Assembly: GCA_038230835.1 (NCBI GenBank) | Contig: JBBRMM010000017.1 | Coordinates: forward strand, 1-64,000 | Source of the DNA: DASUHT01 sp038230835 | GTDB lineage: Bacteria > Actinomycetota > Thermoleophilia > Gaiellales > JAICJC01 | Direction of reading: 5' to 3' | Length of the DNA stretch: 64,000 bases | Part shown: positions 15,985-24,560 of the stretch, in pieces | How positions within the stretch are numbered: the stretch's first letter is position 1 | Layout of the letters: each line of letters opens with the position of its first letter | Made by a program: the position numbers and the translations under genes | The notes under the pieces: generated by a model | Told to the model about the DNA's origin: nothing | Database searches by the model: none | The model's input: the letters and a program-made list of their open reading frames with translations, nothing else

Positions 15985-16880
15985 GCGGCCTCCCGGCGGC
16001 GCAGCGCGGCCTCCGGCGAGAGCGCCCAGTCGGCTGATCGGTTCTGGTGAGCCGAGTCCGCGCCGACCGACCGAGCCTCCCACGTCCGCCAGGGGGCATC
16101 GCCGCCGTCCCACAGGCCGCGCAGCAACTCGACGTCGCGCAGCGTGTCGGCGCACTGCCAGTAGCCGTCGTGGTGGTACACGGCCAGCTCGTCGTCGGCG
16201 GCCAGCCGCTCCAGCGGGTCGTGCTCGACCACGCACGCCGGGTCGGCGGACAGGCGCTCGAAGACCGCCCGCTCGAAGACGAAGAAGCCGCCGTTGATCC
16301 AGCCGGTCTCGAGCGGCTTCTCGGCGAACTGACGCACCCAGCTGCCGTCGGCGACCAGCTGCCCGAAGCGGGCCGGGGCGTGCACCCCGGTGACCGTGGC
16401 CAGCCTGCCGTGCGCCCGGTGGAAATCCACCAGCGCGCCCAGGTCGATGTCGGCCACTCCGTCCCCGTAGGTGACCAACACCAGTTCGGCGTCGCCCAGG
16501 TAGGGCTCGATCCGTTTCACCCGCGCACCGGTCATCGAGCTCGCGCCGGTGTCGGCGCACGTGACGCGCCAGCGGTCGCGATGACTGCGGCCGTAGCTGA
16601 CGTCGCCCGACGCGAGGTCGAAGGTGACGTCCGACCCGTGCAGGTGGTAGTCGGCGAAGTAGCGCTTGATCATCTCGCCGCGATAGCCCAGGCAGAGCAC
16701 GAAGTCCTCGAACCCGTGGCCGCCGTACATCTTCATGATGTGCCACAGGAGCGGACGCCCGCCGACCTCGACCATCGGCTTGGGGCGAAACTCCGTCTCC
16801 TCGCGCATGCGCGTGCCTTGGCCGCCGCACAGCAGCACGACCTTGGCAGGCGGGCGCGAAGTGGAGGGGTGACCGCTCAC
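15981..16880 (-). CDS. rfbF: Glucose-1-phosphate cytidylyltransferase
   Basis: A 299-residue nucleotidyltransferase making CDP-glucose from CTP and glucose-1-phosphate. The signature L-C-G-G-Q-G-T-R-M-R-E-E-T lies at residues 17-29, followed by R-P-K-P-M-V-E-V-G-G-R-P-L-L-W-H-I-M, the diagnostic start of RfbF rather than of thymidylyl- or uridylyltransferases. T-Y-G-D-G-V-A-D supplies a metal-binding Asp, and G-W-I-N-G-G-F-F-V-F is also typical. It heads the leftward operon rfbF-RmlC-like-lhgO-SDR-SDR. CDP-glucose is the entry point of 3,6-dideoxyhexose synthesis, matching rfbH at 20.6 kb. Confidence 0.9.
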   Translation of the reverse strand: MSGHPSTSRPPAKVVLLCGGQGTRMREETEFRPKPMVEVGGRPLLWHIMKMYGGHGFEDFVLCLGYRGEMIKRYFADYHLHGSDVTFDLASGDVSYGRSHRDRWRVTCADTGASSMTGARVKRIEPYLGDAELVLVTYGDGVADIDLGALVDFHRAHGRLATVTGVHAPARFGQLVADGSWVRQFAEKPLETGWINGGFFVFERAVFERLSADPACVVEHDPLERLAADDELAVYHHDGYWQCADTLRDVELLRGLWDGGDAPWRTWEARSVGADSAHQNRSADWALSPEAALRRREAA

Positions 16881-16975
16881 GCCGGGTCAATCGGCACCGC
16901 CTGGGTACGTCTTGCGGCGTACGGACATCGCTTTCAGGCCTCAAGCAGTGGCGCGCTGCGACGATCACGCGGGCC

Positions 16976-19252
16976 GTGACCGCCCCCACCGTGTCCGTCG
17001 TCATGGGTGCCTACGGCAAGCGATCGCTCTCCGAGTCCTGCCTGGCGAGCGTGCTCGAACATGCAGGCAGCGAGCTGGCCCGAGACTGGGAGCTGGTGCT
17101 GGTCGACAACGGCTCACCGGACGACACCCGCGAGCTGTTTCGCGAATGGGAGGCCCGGGTCGGCGCCCGGGTGGTCGTGCTCGATCAGAACCGCGACTTC
17201 GCCGGGGGCTTCAACGCGGGCGCCGAGGCGGCCCGCGGGCGGGTGCTGCTGCTGCTCTCGAACGACATCGTGGTCACCCCCGGTGCGCTGCAGACGCTCG
17301 CTGCGACCGCCGCCGAGCCGGACGTCGGCCTGGCCGCCGCGCGGCTCGTGTTCCCGCACGGCACTCTGCAGCACGCCGGGTTCGGCTACCGGCGGACGGC
17401 GACGGGCGGGCTCCAGAACATGCACTACTTCTACGGTGAGCCGGGCAACCTGCCGGCCGCCCGCGTCGTGCTCGACGTGGATGCCCTCAACGGCGCGTGC
17501 TTCGCCATTCGCAGCGAACTGTTCGCGGAGCTGGGCGGATTCGACCACCAGTTCCGCAACGGCGCGGAGGACATCGACCTCTGCAACCGGGTGCGCATGC
17601 GCGGCCTGCGCGCCGTCTACCGCGGCGACGTGTGCATGGTGCACCGCGAGGGCGCCACCGTCGGTGCCAGCCCACATGCGCTGGAGAACGACCGCCGCTA
17701 CCGGGCGCGCTGGGACCGGTTCGTGGACGCCGACGACGAGTTCGTCGCCCGTACGTTCGGTGCCCGCATGAACCCGCTGGCCGATGCCGAGCTGTGGCCG
17801 CCGGTGGCCGCCGAGGGCGCCGCGATCAGCCTCGAGGGTCACCTGGTCACGCTCTCGCCGCAGGCTGCGGAACTGCGCGGCCTGCTGGCCGCCTAGGAAC
17901 AGATCAACGTGGCCGCCGCCGGACGCAACTACGGCCAGGGCTGGATCACGCCGGTCGTCACCGACGCCGAGCAGGCTCGGCTGGAGCGCGCCCAGCGCAC
18001 GCCGAAGCACCCGCGTGCGGTGGTCGTGATCGCGCCCCAGGAAGGCGAGCGCGTGTACGAGACCGGCTGGCCGACCGTCGTTCGGCTGGCGCCGGCACCG
18101 GGTGGCCCGATTCCGGACTCGGTGTTTCGCGCCTGGGCGGCCAGCCCCGGTGTCGCCGCCGCGCTCGAAGCCGCCGGCTGGCCGGCCGAGGCGGTCGACG
18201 TGCTGCCGCCGGCGATCGACGCGGCGCCCACAGCGGGCGAGGGGAGTGTCGTCATGCTGCTGCCGTCCCACGAACCGGAGTTGGCGCGAGCGACGCTCCA
18301 GGCGGCGGCACGAGCCTGGAGCGGCGCTGACCTCGAGGTGCACTGGAGCGTGGCCAACGACCGTCTGGTGGAGCTGGCCCGGCATGAACTGCCGGGCGCC
18401 TGGGTGTGCGAGCGAGCACCCTCACCGGTCACCCTGGCCGGGGCGTTGGCGGCCGCCGGGACGCTGATTGCCCTCGACCCCGACGATACGTTCCAGCGTC
18501 GCCTGCTGACGGCTGCCGGACACGGCGCCGCGGTGGTCGGACGCAGCGGCGGACCGGCGGAGTGGGTGCTGGGCGACCGGCTTCACGCCCCGGCGAGCCT
18601 CACCGTGGAGGCGATCGCCGACGCGATCGCCGCAGCGAGGGCAGGCGGCGACGCGCTTCGGGCCGAGCGCTCGGCGCTGGTGACCCAGGTGTGCGGGCGC
18701 GAGGCGATCGCGGCCCGGCTGGCAGAGATGCTGCCTCGGCTGCCGGACACGCGCCGCCATCGCCGCCGGCCCGCGACCACGCCGGCGGCCCCAACCGCGC
18801 TGGTCGTCTGCCCGACCCCACCCCACCCCGGCACCGAGCGTCGCGCGGACGTGCTGGTGACCGATCTGCGTGCGAGCGGGGTGGACGTCACCGTGCTGGC
18901 CGACCGCACCATCGGCTTCGAGGAGGCCCTCGACCGACTGGCGGCGATCCAGGTCGAGGTGTGTGGGCGCGACCGGCTGGGTGATCCGGCAGTGCTCCTG
19001 CGACGCGGGTTCGACCGCGTGTGGCTGCTGTCGTTCGCGGCGTCAGCGGACATCGTCGCGTACACCCGGATCCATTCACCTGGAACGGAGATCGTGCAGG
19101 ACGCCGGTGGGCTGACGTCCCTCGCCGGCGAGGAACTGCTAGCGGCGATCGAGGTGTGCCGAGCAGCCGACCGGGTGTGCATGGGCGAGGCAGGAGAGAT
19201 CGACGCCGTGCGTGCGTTGCTGGAGCCGGTCGTGGTCGAGCCGGCGGCCTGA
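16976..19252 (+). pseudogene. Two-domain glycosyltransferase with in-frame TAG
   Basis: GTG 16976 opens a family-2 glycosyltransferase: V-S-V-V-M-G-A-Y-G-K, L-V-D-N-G-S-P-D-D-T, F-A-G-G-F-N-A-G, and acceptor-side G-A-E-D-I-D-L-C-N-R. After 306 residues TAG (17894-17896) interrupts L-L-A-A-(stop)-E-Q-I-N-V-A-A-A-G-R-N-Y-G. The same frame then stays open for 452 more codons to 19252. That part looks like a GT-B fold (V-V-V-I-A-P-Q-E-G-E-R). A one-base change from GAG or CAG would explain it, giving a 758-residue enzyme. The alternative is two proteins, the second starting at GTG 17909, though no ribosome site is seen there. It runs divergently from rfbF. Confidence 0.75.
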
Positions 19253-19286
19253 GCGCCGTGCTCTGGCGGCCACTCTGTAATTGTTG

Positions 19287-19292
19287 TAATCT
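19287..19292 (+). promoter_or_regulatory. -10 box TAATCT of a leaderless toxin-antitoxin operon
   Basis: TAATCT lies six bases before GTG 19299, in a locally AT-rich stretch. A leaderless start is implied. Confidence 0.5.
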
Positions 19293-19298
19293 TTGTCA

Positions 19299-19727
19299 GT
19301 GCCACACACCCCGACCGACGCACCCCAGCCATTCAGCGTGCGCTTCCCGGCGGCCACGGACCGCGCGGTGACCGAGGAGGCGCGCCGCACCCGGCGGTCA
19401 AAAGGAGCCGTGGTGGCTGCGCTCACGGAGGAGGCGCTGCGCTGCCGGCGGTTCCCCGGCATCGCATTTCGCGGCGACGACGCCCGCCGGCGTCCGTGGG
19501 TGATCGGCTCCGGGCTCGACATCTGGGAGATCGCCCAGATGCTCGACGAATTCGGATCGGTGGAGGCGCTGGTGGCAGACACCCATCTCACCGAGCACCA
19601 GATCCGGATCGCTCAGGCGTACCGCACGTCGAACCCCGAGGAGATCAGCGAAGCGATCGCGGAGAACACCCGATCCGCCGGCGCCTCGGCCGGGCTGTAC
19701 CCGTTCGTTCAGGGCCCCCAGGCCTGA
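19299..19727 (+). CDS. DUF433-type antitoxin (VapB-like)
   Basis: A 142-residue protein. Residues 10-45 resemble a ribbon-helix-helix DNA-binding segment (F-S-V-R-F-P-A-A-T-D-R-A-V). Residues 60-110 match DUF433 (W-V-I-G-S-G-L-D-I-W-E-I-A-Q-M-L, then L-T-E-H-Q-I-R-I-A-Q-A-Y-R), a winged HTH typical of antitoxins paired with PIN-like toxins. The toxin gene starts seven bases downstream. The pair would autoregulate through this protein (known behaviour of the family). The start GTG 19299 is set by the -10 box; an earlier TTG at 19293 is unlikely. Confidence 0.75.
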   Translation: MPHTPTDAPQPFSVRFPAATDRAVTEEARRTRRSKGAVVAALTEEALRCRRFPGIAFRGDDARRRPWVIGSGLDIWEIAQMLDEFGSVEALVADTHLTEHQIRIAQAYRTSNPEEISEAIAENTRSAGASAGLYPFVQGPQA

Positions 19728-19734
19728 TCGACAC

Positions 19735-20085
19735 GTGCGACTGCTGCTCGACGCGCACCTGTCCGGGTCGAGGATCGGCGACCCGCTCCGCGCCGCCGGC
19801 CACGACGTGCTCGTGCTGGCCGAGCGTCCCGATCTGGAGGGCCTCGACGACACCGCGGTGCTCGTACTCGCTGCCGTCGAGAGCCGCGTCCTGATCACCC
19901 GAAACAGCCGGGACTTCGCGCCAATCCTGCGCGAATGGGCAGAACTCGGGCGCGTCCACGCCGGGTGCATCCTGATCTGGACGCTGAGCCACAACGAGTT
20001 TGGACGGATTGTCACCGGTGTCTCGCACGTCCTGGACTCGCACCCTGACCCAACCAGCTGGATCAGCCTCGCACAGGCGATCTGA
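19735..20085 (+). CDS. DUF5615 PIN-like toxin (VapC-like)
   Basis: A 116-residue protein of the DUF5615/Mut7-C PIN-like nuclease group: R-L-L-L-D-A-H-L-S at the N-terminus with the first acidic residue, L-E-G-L-D-D-T-A-V-L, and V-L-I-T-R-N-S-R-D-F with the later acidic site. Such proteins are predicted RNases neutralised by the DUF433 partner upstream. GTG 19735 starts directly at the conserved L-L-L-D-A-H segment. The module sits between glycosyltransferase genes and is unrelated to glycan synthesis; it may stabilise the locus. Confidence 0.75.
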   Translation: MRLLLDAHLSGSRIGDPLRAAGHDVLVLAERPDLEGLDDTAVLVLAAVESRVLITRNSRDFAPILREWAELGRVHAGCILIWTLSHNEFGRIVTGVSHVLDSHPDPTSWISLAQAI

Positions 20086-20113
20086 CCGCGGCGGGATAGC
20101 CGCCCTACAGCCC

Positions 20114-20119
20114 TACACT
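20114..20119 (+). promoter_or_regulatory. -10 box TACACT of a leaderless gene
   Basis: TACACT is followed by six bases and GTG 20126, the clearest example of the leaderless pattern in this window. Confidence 0.5.
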
Positions 20120-20125
20120 GGAGCG

Positions 20126-20539
20126 GTGAGCGACACCCCCTCACCATCCGCCCGACCCCGCCGGGACTTCCGGATGGCCGTCGCGGGTGCGCTGGCGCTT
20201 ATCGCCGTGGCGGTCGTGGTGTGGTTCGCGAGTCGAGCTGACACCGCCCGGGCGGAACTCCGCCAGACCAGCTGCACCTGGCACCGGAAGTACATCGTCG
20301 TCGCCGGCGTGATCCGCAACACCGGCACACGGGCGCACGACTTCGAGATCACCCAGACATTCTGGCTGGCCGGTCTGGGCGAGCGAGGCCAGCATCACCT
20401 GGTGTTCGTGACGCTTGCACCGGGGGCCTCGAAGCGGTGGACGCAACCGGCGGGCAGGTGGTCGGACCCGACGGGCGCCCCGATCGCGCGTTGCGCCCCA
20501 ACCGTCCAGCCGGTGCCCGACCCGAACCCGAACGACTAG
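20126..20539 (+). CDS. Membrane-anchored extracytoplasmic protein
   Basis: A 137-residue protein with a basic N-terminus, one hydrophobic helix (A-G-A-L-A-L-I-A-V-A-V-V-V-W-F-A) and an external domain of about 95 residues. The external part is beta-rich (Y-I-V-V-A-G-V-I-R-N-T-G-T-R-A-H-D-F) and has two Cys residues that could pair. This resembles small CARDB/Ig-like domains, but no family is certain. The start follows from the -10 box at 20114-20119. It lies 40 bases after the toxin gene but has its own promoter. Confidence 0.55.
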   Translation: MSDTPSPSARPRRDFRMAVAGALALIAVAVVVWFASRADTARAELRQTSCTWHRKYIVVAGVIRNTGTRAHDFEITQTFWLAGLGERGQHHLVFVTLAPGASKRWTQPAGRWSDPTGAPIARCAPTVQPVPDPNPND

Positions 20540-20627
20540 CGCACCGCTCCACGGCTCACTCTAAATCGCCCCTCCGCCCGGCCGACTATGCGGCTGACGT
20601 TCCCGCCCCGCCCCCGGAGGCACATCC

Positions 20628-21952
20628 GTGTCAGAGCCCACCGCCAGCTACATCCTCGAACTCGTTCAGCGGCATGCCGCCGCGCGCCATCCCCGGCCCG
20701 CCTTCGACCCCGCAAGCCCACGGGTCGCCGCATCCGGGCGGGTGTTCGGCCCCGAGGAGGTGGTCGAACTGGTTCGCACCAGCCTGGACTTCTGGCTCAC
20801 CGCAGGGCCTGAGGCCACGGTGTTCGAGCGCGGTCTGCGCGAGGTCACGGGGCATCGCCACGCATTGCTGGTGAACTCGGGGTCGTCCGCCAACCTGCTC
20901 GCGCTGTCGGCGCTCTGCTCGCCCAAGCTGGGCGACCGCCGGCTGCGGCCGGGGGACGAGGTGATCACCGTCGCGGCGGGCTTCCCGACCACCGTCAACC
21001 CGATCATCCAGAACAACCTGGTGCCGGTGTTCGTGGACGTCACGCTGCCCACCTACAACATCGACGTCGATGCGCTCGAAGCGGCGGTGTCCGACCGCAC
21101 CCGCGCGGTGATGGTCGCCCACACGCTCGGAAACCCGTTCGACCTGGCGGCGGTCGGCGAGTTCTGCCGCCGGCACGACCTGTTCCTGGTGGAGGACTGC
21201 TGCGACGCCCTCGGGGCCACCTTCGGCGACGCTCACGTGGGCGGGGGGGGCGAGTTCGCCACGCTGTCGTTCTACCCGGCCCACCAGATCACGCTGGGCG
21301 AGGGCGGCGCTGTGCTCACCAACCGGCCCAAGCTGAAGAAGATCGTGGAGTCGATCCGCGACTGGGGCCGCGACTGCTGGTGCGAGCCCGGCTGCCAGGA
21401 CACGTGCGGCAAGCGCTTCAGCCAGCAGTTCGGGTCGCTGCCCTACGGGTACGACCACAAGTTCGTCTACTCGCACCTGGGGTACAACCTCAAGGCCACC
21501 GACATGCAGGCGGCGATCGGCCAGGTGCAGCTGACCCGGCTGGCCGACTTCGTCGAGCGGCGGCGCGCCAACCATGCCTTCCTGCGCTCGGCGCTCAGTC
21601 CGTGGGCCGAGCACCTGATCCTGCCCGACGAGACGCCCGGGGCACGGGCGTCGTGGTTCGGGTTTGCGATCACCGTCCGCGCCGGGGCGCCGTACACCAA
21701 GCACGACCTGGTCACGTTCCTGCACGAGTCGGGGATCGACTCGCGCCAACTGATGGCCGGCAACCTGCTGCGCCAGCCGGCCTACCAGGATATCCAGCAC
21801 CGGGTCGTCGGTGACCTGGCGGTGACCGATTTCGTGGCCGATCGAGCTTCTGGATCGGCTGCTACCCCGGCCTCGACCGCGCCCATCTGGAGTACGTGGC
21901 CGACCGGCTGGCGCTGTTTCACTCTTCGGTGCTTGCCCGGAGGGCCGCGTGA
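20628..21952 (+). pseudogene. rfbH: CDP-4-keto-6-deoxyglucose-3-dehydrase, frameshifted near the end
   Basis: This PLP/PMP-dependent E1 enzyme removes the C3 hydroxyl of CDP-4-keto-6-deoxyglucose in 3,6-dideoxyhexose synthesis. Diagnostic features: S-F-Y-P-A-H-Q-I-T-L-G-E-G-G-A, where His replaces the aminotransferase Lys, and the [2Fe-2S] Cys cluster C-W-C-E-P-G-C-Q-D-T-C-G. The frame is open through D-F-V-A-D-R, then at 21843-21845 one base is missing. The family C-terminus S-F-W-I-G-C-Y-P-G-L-D-R-A-H-L-E-Y continues in another frame to TGA 21952. The restored length is 441 residues, normal for RfbH. GTG 20628 has GGAGG seven bases upstream. The TGA overlaps the next GTG. Confidence 0.88.
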
Positions 21953-23256
21953 GCGTCCTTCCCGGCCTGCTCGCCTCCGCGCGGCGGCCGCGCATCGTGG
22001 CCATCCTGCCGGCGTACAACGAGGAGGACGTGATCGCCTCGGTGATCCGCGACTACCTCGAGGACGGGGTCGAGGTGTACCTGATCGACAACTGCTCCAC
22101 CGACGGCACGGTCGAGGTGGCCAGCGAGTTCCTGGGCCAGGGCCTGCTGCGGATCGAGCGTTTCCCCGACGACGCCGGCGGTAGCGAGCGGGCCAAGAAG
22201 GAGTACATGTGGGGTGAGATCCTGCGCCGCAACGAGTCGCTGGCCGCCGAGCTGGGCGCCGACTGGTACATCCGCGCCGACGCCGACGAGTTCCGTGAAG
22301 GGCCGTGGCCGGGTCTCTCCCACGACGACGCCATCACCCTCGTCGACGCGCTCGGCTACAACGCGGTGCAGTCGCGGGTACTCGAATTCCGCCCCACCGA
22401 TGACTCGTTCCCGTCCGGGGGCGACCCGCGTGAGCACATCCCCTACTACGAGCGCTGCGACGTCTCCAACTCCCTCTGGGTCAAGGCCTGGAGGCAGCCG
22501 CCGGCCGGAGTGCACGTCGACATCGCCAAGACGGGCGGCCACGAGGCAGGGTTCCGCGGCCGGCGGGTGTTCCCGGTGCACTTCATCTCCCGCCACTACC
22601 CCATGCGCACCTCCGAGCACGCTCGCCGCAAGATCTTCAAGGAGCGGCTCAACCGCTACCCGGCCGAGGAGCGCGCGATGGGCTGGCACGTGCACTGGGA
22701 CGAACTGGCGGCGTCGGACTCGAGCTTTCTGTGGGATCCCGCCGAGCTGGTGCGCTGGGATCGCTCCGAGGTGTGCGCCCATGTGCTCAGCGAGGGTGCC
22801 GCCGACCTGCTCGTCACCACCAATCTCCACGGAGTCACGCTGGACGGCCCGGCGCTCTACAACGGCGGCTATGCCAACTGGATGGGCCACGCCTGCGGCG
22901 CCGGCGCCCCCTTCACGCAGCAGGGCGGCCAGGTGGCCGAGCAGTGGATGCGGCAGACGGTATCGCACGCGTTGCAAGGCAGGCCGTTCGAGCTCCCACC
23001 CGATCCGCTGCTGCTGCGGGCGATGATGATCATGTTCGACATCTCGGTCGCGCACCAGCGTGCGGTGGGCAACTTCCACAACTCGTTCCTGCTCGAGGAC
23101 GTCCGGGCCACGGTCGCACCGCGGGTGGCCGACCTGCTGGCGACAACCGCCACCGCAACCGAGACACCCGCGCCCGAGGCACCGCGCAACGCTCCCTGCC
23201 CGTGCGGCAGCGGCCTCAAGTTCAAGAAGTGCCACGGCCTCGCTAAGGCCGCATGA
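21949..23256 (+). CDS. Glycosyltransferase family 2 with C-terminal SEC-C motif
   Basis: A 435-residue protein. The N-terminal GT-A domain has V-A-I-L-P-A-Y-N-E-E-D-V, Y-L-I-D-N-C-S-T-D-G-T and W-Y-I-R-A-D-A-D-E-F (the metal-binding DxD region). After a long middle region the protein ends N-A-P-C-P-C-G-S-G-L-K-F-K-K-C-H-G, a complete SEC-C zinc-binding motif like that at the end of SecA. This domain pairing is unusual; zinc-dependent docking to a partner is a guess. GTG 21949 overlaps the rfbH stop (GTGA) and the ORF stop overlaps the next ATG, so the enzymes are translationally coupled. Confidence 0.8.
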   Translation: MSVLPGLLASARRPRIVAILPAYNEEDVIASVIRDYLEDGVEVYLIDNCSTDGTVEVASEFLGQGLLRIERFPDDAGGSERAKKEYMWGEILRRNESLAAELGADWYIRADADEFREGPWPGLSHDDAITLVDALGYNAVQSRVLEFRPTDDSFPSGGDPREHIPYYERCDVSNSLWVKAWRQPPAGVHVDIAKTGGHEAGFRGRRVFPVHFISRHYPMRTSEHARRKIFKERLNRYPAEERAMGWHVHWDELAASDSSFLWDPAELVRWDRSEVCAHVLSEGAADLLVTTNLHGVTLDGPALYNGGYANWMGHACGAGAPFTQQGGQVAEQWMRQTVSHALQGRPFELPPDPLLLRAMMIMFDISVAHQRAVGNFHNSFLLEDVRATVAPRVADLLATTATATETPAPEAPRNAPCPCGSGLKFKKCHGLAKAA

Positions 23257-24560
23257 CTGCCCGCGTCTGCATCGCCGTCTCGGTGCGAAACGGTGAGCAG
23301 TTCCTGGCCGAGGCCATCGAGAGCGTGCTCGCCCAGAGCCACGACGAGCTCGAACTGCGTGTGTACGACAACCTGTCCACGGATCGTTCGGCGGTGATCG
23401 CCCGCTCGTACCTGGGCGACGGCCGCGTGTCGTACGTCTCCAACCAGGTCGACCTGGGCTATTACGGAAGTCTGAACCGGGCCCTCGGCGACACCGACGC
23501 TCCGTATTTCGTGCCGTTCGCGGCCGACGACGTGATGCACCCCGACAACGTGTCCGCCAAGGTGGCGCTGCTGGAATCGACCGGTGCCGGCTTCGCACAC
23601 AGCTCGGTGTGGATGATCGACCCCGCCGGGCAGACGATCGGCGACCTGGGCCGCCAGCCCGAGCCCCGTGAGCTGTACCCGGCGCCCGCGTTCTTCGAGC
23701 TGTGCGCGCCGATCAACAGCATCACCTGCCCCGCGGTGGTCGCTCGCACCCGCGGGCTCACGGCGCTCGGCGGGTTCGACGGCCGCGTCCCCTACTGCGC
23801 CGACTGGCTCGCCTGGATGCGGCTCTCGCTGCGTCACCCGGTGGCGATGGTGCACGAGCCGCTGGTCAGCTGGCGCCAGCACCCGCAGAGCGGCACCAGC
23901 GAGTCGCTGCGGTCCGCCCGGTACGCGGCCGAGGACCCGGCGGTGCTGTGGCATGCCCTCCACGACGATGCCTACCCCGTCGAATGGCACGACCGCCGGG
24001 ACCGCATGATGGCGGTGTGCGTCGCCCGCCTCGCCAACCACCTGCGGCGCGACGGCCATCGCCGCGCATCGTACGGGTACTCGTCCTACGGTCTGGCGCT
24101 GCGCGCATTGCTGCACCTTCCCGGGGACGTCGGGCTGTCCGGTCTGGTCGATCAGCTCGCCCGCGACGCCGGGGTGGCCCCGCCGCAGCTGCCCGCCCAC
24201 CTGGTGGCCGTGCCCGGGGACGACCTCGAGCAGCTCGCCGAGACGGTGGCTGTCGCCCGCCGGCTGCGGGCCGCCGGCCTCTTGCGGAACCTTGCCGTGG
24301 CCGTCCGGCCGGCCGCCCTCACGGCCGCCACGGCCGTCCTGGAACGCGAGCTCGCCGCCGGGGCCGACGTCGACATCGACCTGGTGGCCGCCGACGATCC
24401 ATCCGCGCTGCTCGAGCCGGGACGGCTCGCGGTGGCGCCGTTCGGCTCCGGACAGGCCGCGGCCGCCGAGCAGCGAGGCGTGGCCGTGCTCGCCACCTCC
24501 GTCCCCGACCCGTTCGCGCGCGCTGCCGATGCCGGGCGCTACGAGACGCTGGCCGCATGA
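23253..24560 (+). CDS. Glycosyltransferase family 2
   Basis: A 435-residue protein with a GT-A N-terminal domain: C-I-A-V-S-V-R-N-G-E-Q-F-L, A-I-E-S-V-L-A-Q-S-H, V-Y-D-N-L-S-T-D-R-S and P-F-A-A-D-D-V-M-H (DxD-type acidic pair). Residues 280-435 look like a degenerate second transferase-like domain rich in Ala and Leu, with no obvious catalytic motif. The donor and acceptor are unknown. ATG 23253 overlaps the upstream stop (ATGA). The TGA at 24558-24560 is immediately followed, in the same frame, by the coding sequence of the next glycosyltransferase. Confidence 0.82.
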   Translation: MTARVCIAVSVRNGEQFLAEAIESVLAQSHDELELRVYDNLSTDRSAVIARSYLGDGRVSYVSNQVDLGYYGSLNRALGDTDAPYFVPFAADDVMHPDNVSAKVALLESTGAGFAHSSVWMIDPAGQTIGDLGRQPEPRELYPAPAFFELCAPINSITCPAVVARTRGLTALGGFDGRVPYCADWLAWMRLSLRHPVAMVHEPLVSWRQHPQSGTSESLRSARYAAEDPAVLWHALHDDAYPVEWHDRRDRMMAVCVARLANHLRRDGHRRASYGYSSYGLALRALLHLPGDVGLSGLVDQLARDAGVAPPQLPAHLVAVPGDDLEQLAETVAVARRLRAAGLLRNLAVAVRPAALTAATAVLERELAAGADVDIDLVAADDPSALLEPGRLAVAPFGSGQAAAAEQRGVAVLATSVPDPFARAADAGRYETLAA

